A DNA stretch of 64,000 nt from Lactarius indigo (Eukaryota; Basidiomycota; Agaricomycetes; Russulales; Russulaceae). The notes beneath the pieces are model-generated. The model searched no databases. It was not told the DNA's origin and saw only the letters and a program-made list of their open reading frames with translations. This document shows, piece by piece, positions 61,133 through 64,000 of the stretch. Location: the NCBI GenBank assembly GCA_025766275.1, contig JAFKAC010000003.1, positions 2,170,001 to 2,234,000 of the forward strand. Reading direction: 5' to 3'. A program made the translations under genes and the position numbers. The stretch's first letter is position 1. Each line of letters begins with the position of its first letter.

Positions 61133-63959
61133 ATGGGTATCAGTATGACGACCGAGACGGGGTTCCGAAGCCTCTTCCTTGATTACACTCATCGTCGCGT
61201 TCCCTTTCCCTTCCTTTCCCTACCCTTTTCTTCTTAGAGGCTCTCAGCCCGTCTGAGACATCAGCAGGCTGTTGTCGATTGCTTCTCTTTACGGGCCCAT
61301 GCCCAGTATCGGCTTCGTTCGTAGGACGGTGCGCTTTGATAGCCGTGGCTCTGGTTCTTGGGTTTCCTGTCCTTCGTGCTTTTTCACCGAGATGTTAGCC
61401 CCATCTCCACGGGCGGCAATCAACGTGTCCTCAGCCAATTTAAGGCAGATAAAAGCCGGCATTGTAAGCACTGCATGTTTCTGCTCTGCTAAGACACTTC
61501 ATGATCTCGTTTGTTAGATTGACTCCTTACTGGCTGACACACCCGTCTTCGCGGTTGGATTACTTGGTTTCGCTGTCTTAACGTTTTTTCTGATTTTGAA
61601 GAAAGTCAACTTGTCAGTTTTTTTCGAGACTTTATATGGACACAACAGCTCATTTCGCTCTTCGGTTGCAGGGCTTCTCTTTACCTTCTCTCTTCTGTCC
61701 TTTTAACATTTTTTGGTGCCATAACCGACCTTGGCCAGCTTTACCTTCGACATACATATCCCCCCGACTCTCCCAATCAACGGTTTATCCCCTCGCTCAC
61801 GATAATCCGTGAAGTCCTGTATGGCATCGCATCTGGACTACGCTTCTTGTTCTATTGGGTCTACGTTTCACAACCTCCGCTCTGTGAGCAGGACTCGGCC
61901 CGTTTTTTAAGTATTCACAGTGGGAGTTGGCTGCGTTGGGGGGTAATGGGCTCGTTCTTACGGTGGGGTACCCTTGCGGCATCTCTCTCTGTGCCAGTAC
62001 TCCAAATTCTCTGGCGTACGGTGTACGTGATGCACGCATTTGGGCCCGTCTACGACCTTGAGGGTGCTGTGGAGGTCACAACTTCGGCGATTTTTATCAT
62101 CAAGTTGTTACTGAACGTCTTTCTCGTGGAGGCGCCTTCACGGCGGCAGACCCTGTGTCAGTACTCTTCGATGGTGTCTGCCCTACTTATCAATATGGGG
62201 ATCGGAGTTGGGAACCTGATGCACTGTGAGTCTTCCGCTCAGGAGCCTGGCCAGTCAGATTGGTGCTGATGACTCGCCACGGGAAGTCGCGTTCTCAGAG
62301 ACAACTCTCGGTCGCCTTCTGCTCGCCGCTGAGCTCCACATCCTCGTAGTCTCGATCATGGTTTTTGCTTTCTATTCCATGAAAACAGCCCAAGGCGCCG
62401 CACATTCATCGTTCAGCAAACGGGCATCTTCGTTCCGTGGTCTCCACGTCTCGTTATACGACTCCGGCCCAGGGCCACTCAATCCAAATCGTACTTCACA
62501 GATCCAGTCACGTCCACCTTCGGTTCAAAGCATATCCTCCTGGCTCGGTGGTAATGCGCGACCAAGGCCTGCCAGCCAGTTCGAACCTATGCTCAATGAA
62601 AGACGGTCGCGGGTTGAAAAATCTGAGCGTGAACTTAGCGCATACCGTTCTGAGAAGGCAATTCTCTCGCTCGCTGGCGACATTATCCCTGATAGTGAAC
62701 AGAGCGCAAGATGGGACGGTCCTATCTACCCCAGTTCCGTTGTTAATTCCTATATCGCATATCCCTTTACACCAACGATTTCCGAAGGTCCATCATCCCC
62801 GGCACTTCCCAGCCAAATGTCCGTTGGCTCTGCATTTGATACAAGGAGGGCGCCCTCGCCCCCCGTCCCTGGAGCCGCTTACAAGGCTTCCTCGCTTTCA
62901 GGACCGGACTCTCCTGTTCTTGGCTCTGATGCCATAAGCGCTACACGAAGAAGTACTCGTTCCTCCCCTACATTTCAGCCACTTAGCAATGCCTCTTTTG
63001 CTTCTTCCGGAGTGTCTGACTACGAAATTTTATTCCGCGAGCAGATCGAGCTGGAAAGGAGCATCGCGGCGCTACGGGAGTCCGCACCTTTAGGAAAGCG
63101 CGGCGAAGAAGGTCGCGCTGGCAGAGACACGATGTCTGATCTCCCTGAGCGGAGCACGGTTAGAGAATCCTCGACAACAGGAAATGGGCATACATCAGCC
63201 TCAGGCAAGAGTGATTTCTCGCTGAGCGTCTTCCCTGAGCCACCCCAAATGCGGGAGTTTGAGGAGGACTACAGAGACGACCGCCAATCCTCTTCATCGT
63301 CGATTCTACTACCTCCTCCTATATCAATATTCACTGCGGGGCAAGGGTTCCCTACCTCGAGCAGGGGAAGTGACGATGGTACAATGCTAGAATTCGGGCT
63401 CCGCACAGCGTCGGTTGGGACACGCTACGATGTAACCTCGTTCATCGGAGGTATGTCGCCTTCTTTTCGTGGGGTTGTTTCCTCTGAATTTGTTTCTGTA
63501 GATCTTTCGTCTCCCGACGGAACTCTTTCTCAAAACCCGGCTCAACCTTGGATCTCTGACACCGAGTCAGAGCCTGGAAGCGCTGTTCAAGCGACCATAG
63601 TGACCGTCGAAAGGAAAACATCCAGCGTTTCTCGTCCCCGGCTTGTCAGGGGCCCATCTCTCGCAATAGATACGTCGGTTTCCTCCATCCCCAGAAGACT
63701 CGGTGGCCCTTCCGTTCGCGGGGCTGCCACGGAAACCCCTGCACCAGAACAGTTTTCCCCAGTTTCTACTCTCAGGGTATCTCCGCCACCAGCAATATAC
63801 ACCCGAGGGGTACGGCCATTGCCAACTTCGACCAAACGTATAGTGGGCTTACCTCCTCGACCCAAACTGAACATCAACCCCCCGGCTGATCAGCAGATTG
63901 AGGACGTCCTTGATACACCTGTGCCTCGACCCGTTCCTTTCGTCACCCAAGGGCCTTAG
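61133..63959 (+). CDS. Seven-TM protein with long Ser/Pro-rich tail, unknown function
   Basis: Exons at about 61133-61161, 61268-61463, 61518-61612, 61672-62225 and 62287-63959 give about 848 aa; the first intron and start are uncertain. Seven hydrophobic helices are visible: VFAVGLLGFAVLTFFLILKK, LYLLSSVLLTFFGAITDLGQ, EVLYGIASGLRFLFYWVYVS, FLRWGTLAASLSVPVLQILW, EVTTSAIFIIKLLLNVFLVE, YSSMVSALLINMGIGVGNLM and LLLAAELHILVVSIMVFAFY. A Ser/Pro/Thr-rich cytoplasmic tail of about 540 residues follows. Seven TM helices and a long tail resemble a G-protein-coupled receptor or a related sensor, but no class motif is seen. It is not Ste3 or Rta1. The window ends 41 bp after the stop. Confidence 0.72.
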
Positions 63960-64000
63960 TATGCCCACATTGCAGTCATCGTGGCTCGTTTTTCTAGCAA

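Overview
The window is nuclear DNA of a filamentous basidiomycete, most likely a mushroom-forming Agaricomycete. Genes are dense on both strands and broken by many short introns, mostly 44-65 bp, GT-AG with a few GC-AG. The proteins are fungal or general eukaryotic. No rRNA, tRNA, CRISPR array or intact transposon was recognised. Species cannot be told from the sequence alone. Exon borders were read by eye from splice signals. For nearly every gene the spliced length is an exact multiple of three.

Layout. 0.3-8.9 kb: a single-pass membrane protein, a Crinkler-like fragment, an Ssh4/Ear1-type Rsp5 adaptor, the AMPK gamma subunit Snf4, a Vam7-like PX/SNARE protein and an Mtm1-like mitochondrial carrier. 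9-17 kb: eisosome Pil1, eIF4E, a head-to-head pair of paralogous genes of unknown function, and SPF30. 18-29 kb: RIO2 kinase, NAA40 acetyltransferase, complex I subunit NDUFB11, glycine-cleavage H protein, mitochondrial EF-Tu, Pex14 and a GRIP/GRAB golgin. 29.6-41 kb: a secreted double-psi barrel protein, eIF3h, a vacuolar-type zinc transporter, probable Mediator subunit 5, a small unknown protein, an NPC2-like lipid-transfer protein and a four-TM protein. 42-46.4 kb: a relative of the small unknown protein, an AIM6-like protein, the PP1 inhibitor Ypi1 and mitochondrial acyl carrier protein. 46.4-48.3 kb: a gene-poor stretch with G-rich repeats and an eroded reading frame. 48.3-64 kb: ribosomal protein uL13, cyclin H, Cbf5, ribosomal protein eL22, a Fus3/Kss1-type MAP kinase, a SAP-like coiled-coil protein, a multi-LIM protein and a seven-TM protein with a long tail.

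Most genes are unrelated housekeeping genes and do not form a cluster. Recurring themes are translation and ribosome assembly (eIF4E, eIF3h, uL13, eL22, Cbf5, RIO2), mitochondria (Mtm1, NDUFB11, H protein, EF-Tu, ACP) and membrane traffic. Many neighbours are divergent pairs with 70-200 bp between start codons, so shared promoters are likely.

The observations most worth a second look are: the MAP kinase gene, whose kinase domain is broken by two single-base insertions; the divergent paralogue pair at 12.3-15.3 kb, which shares three intron positions and phases exactly; two related small-protein genes 3 kb apart; and the seven-TM protein. No clearly new multi-gene system was found.
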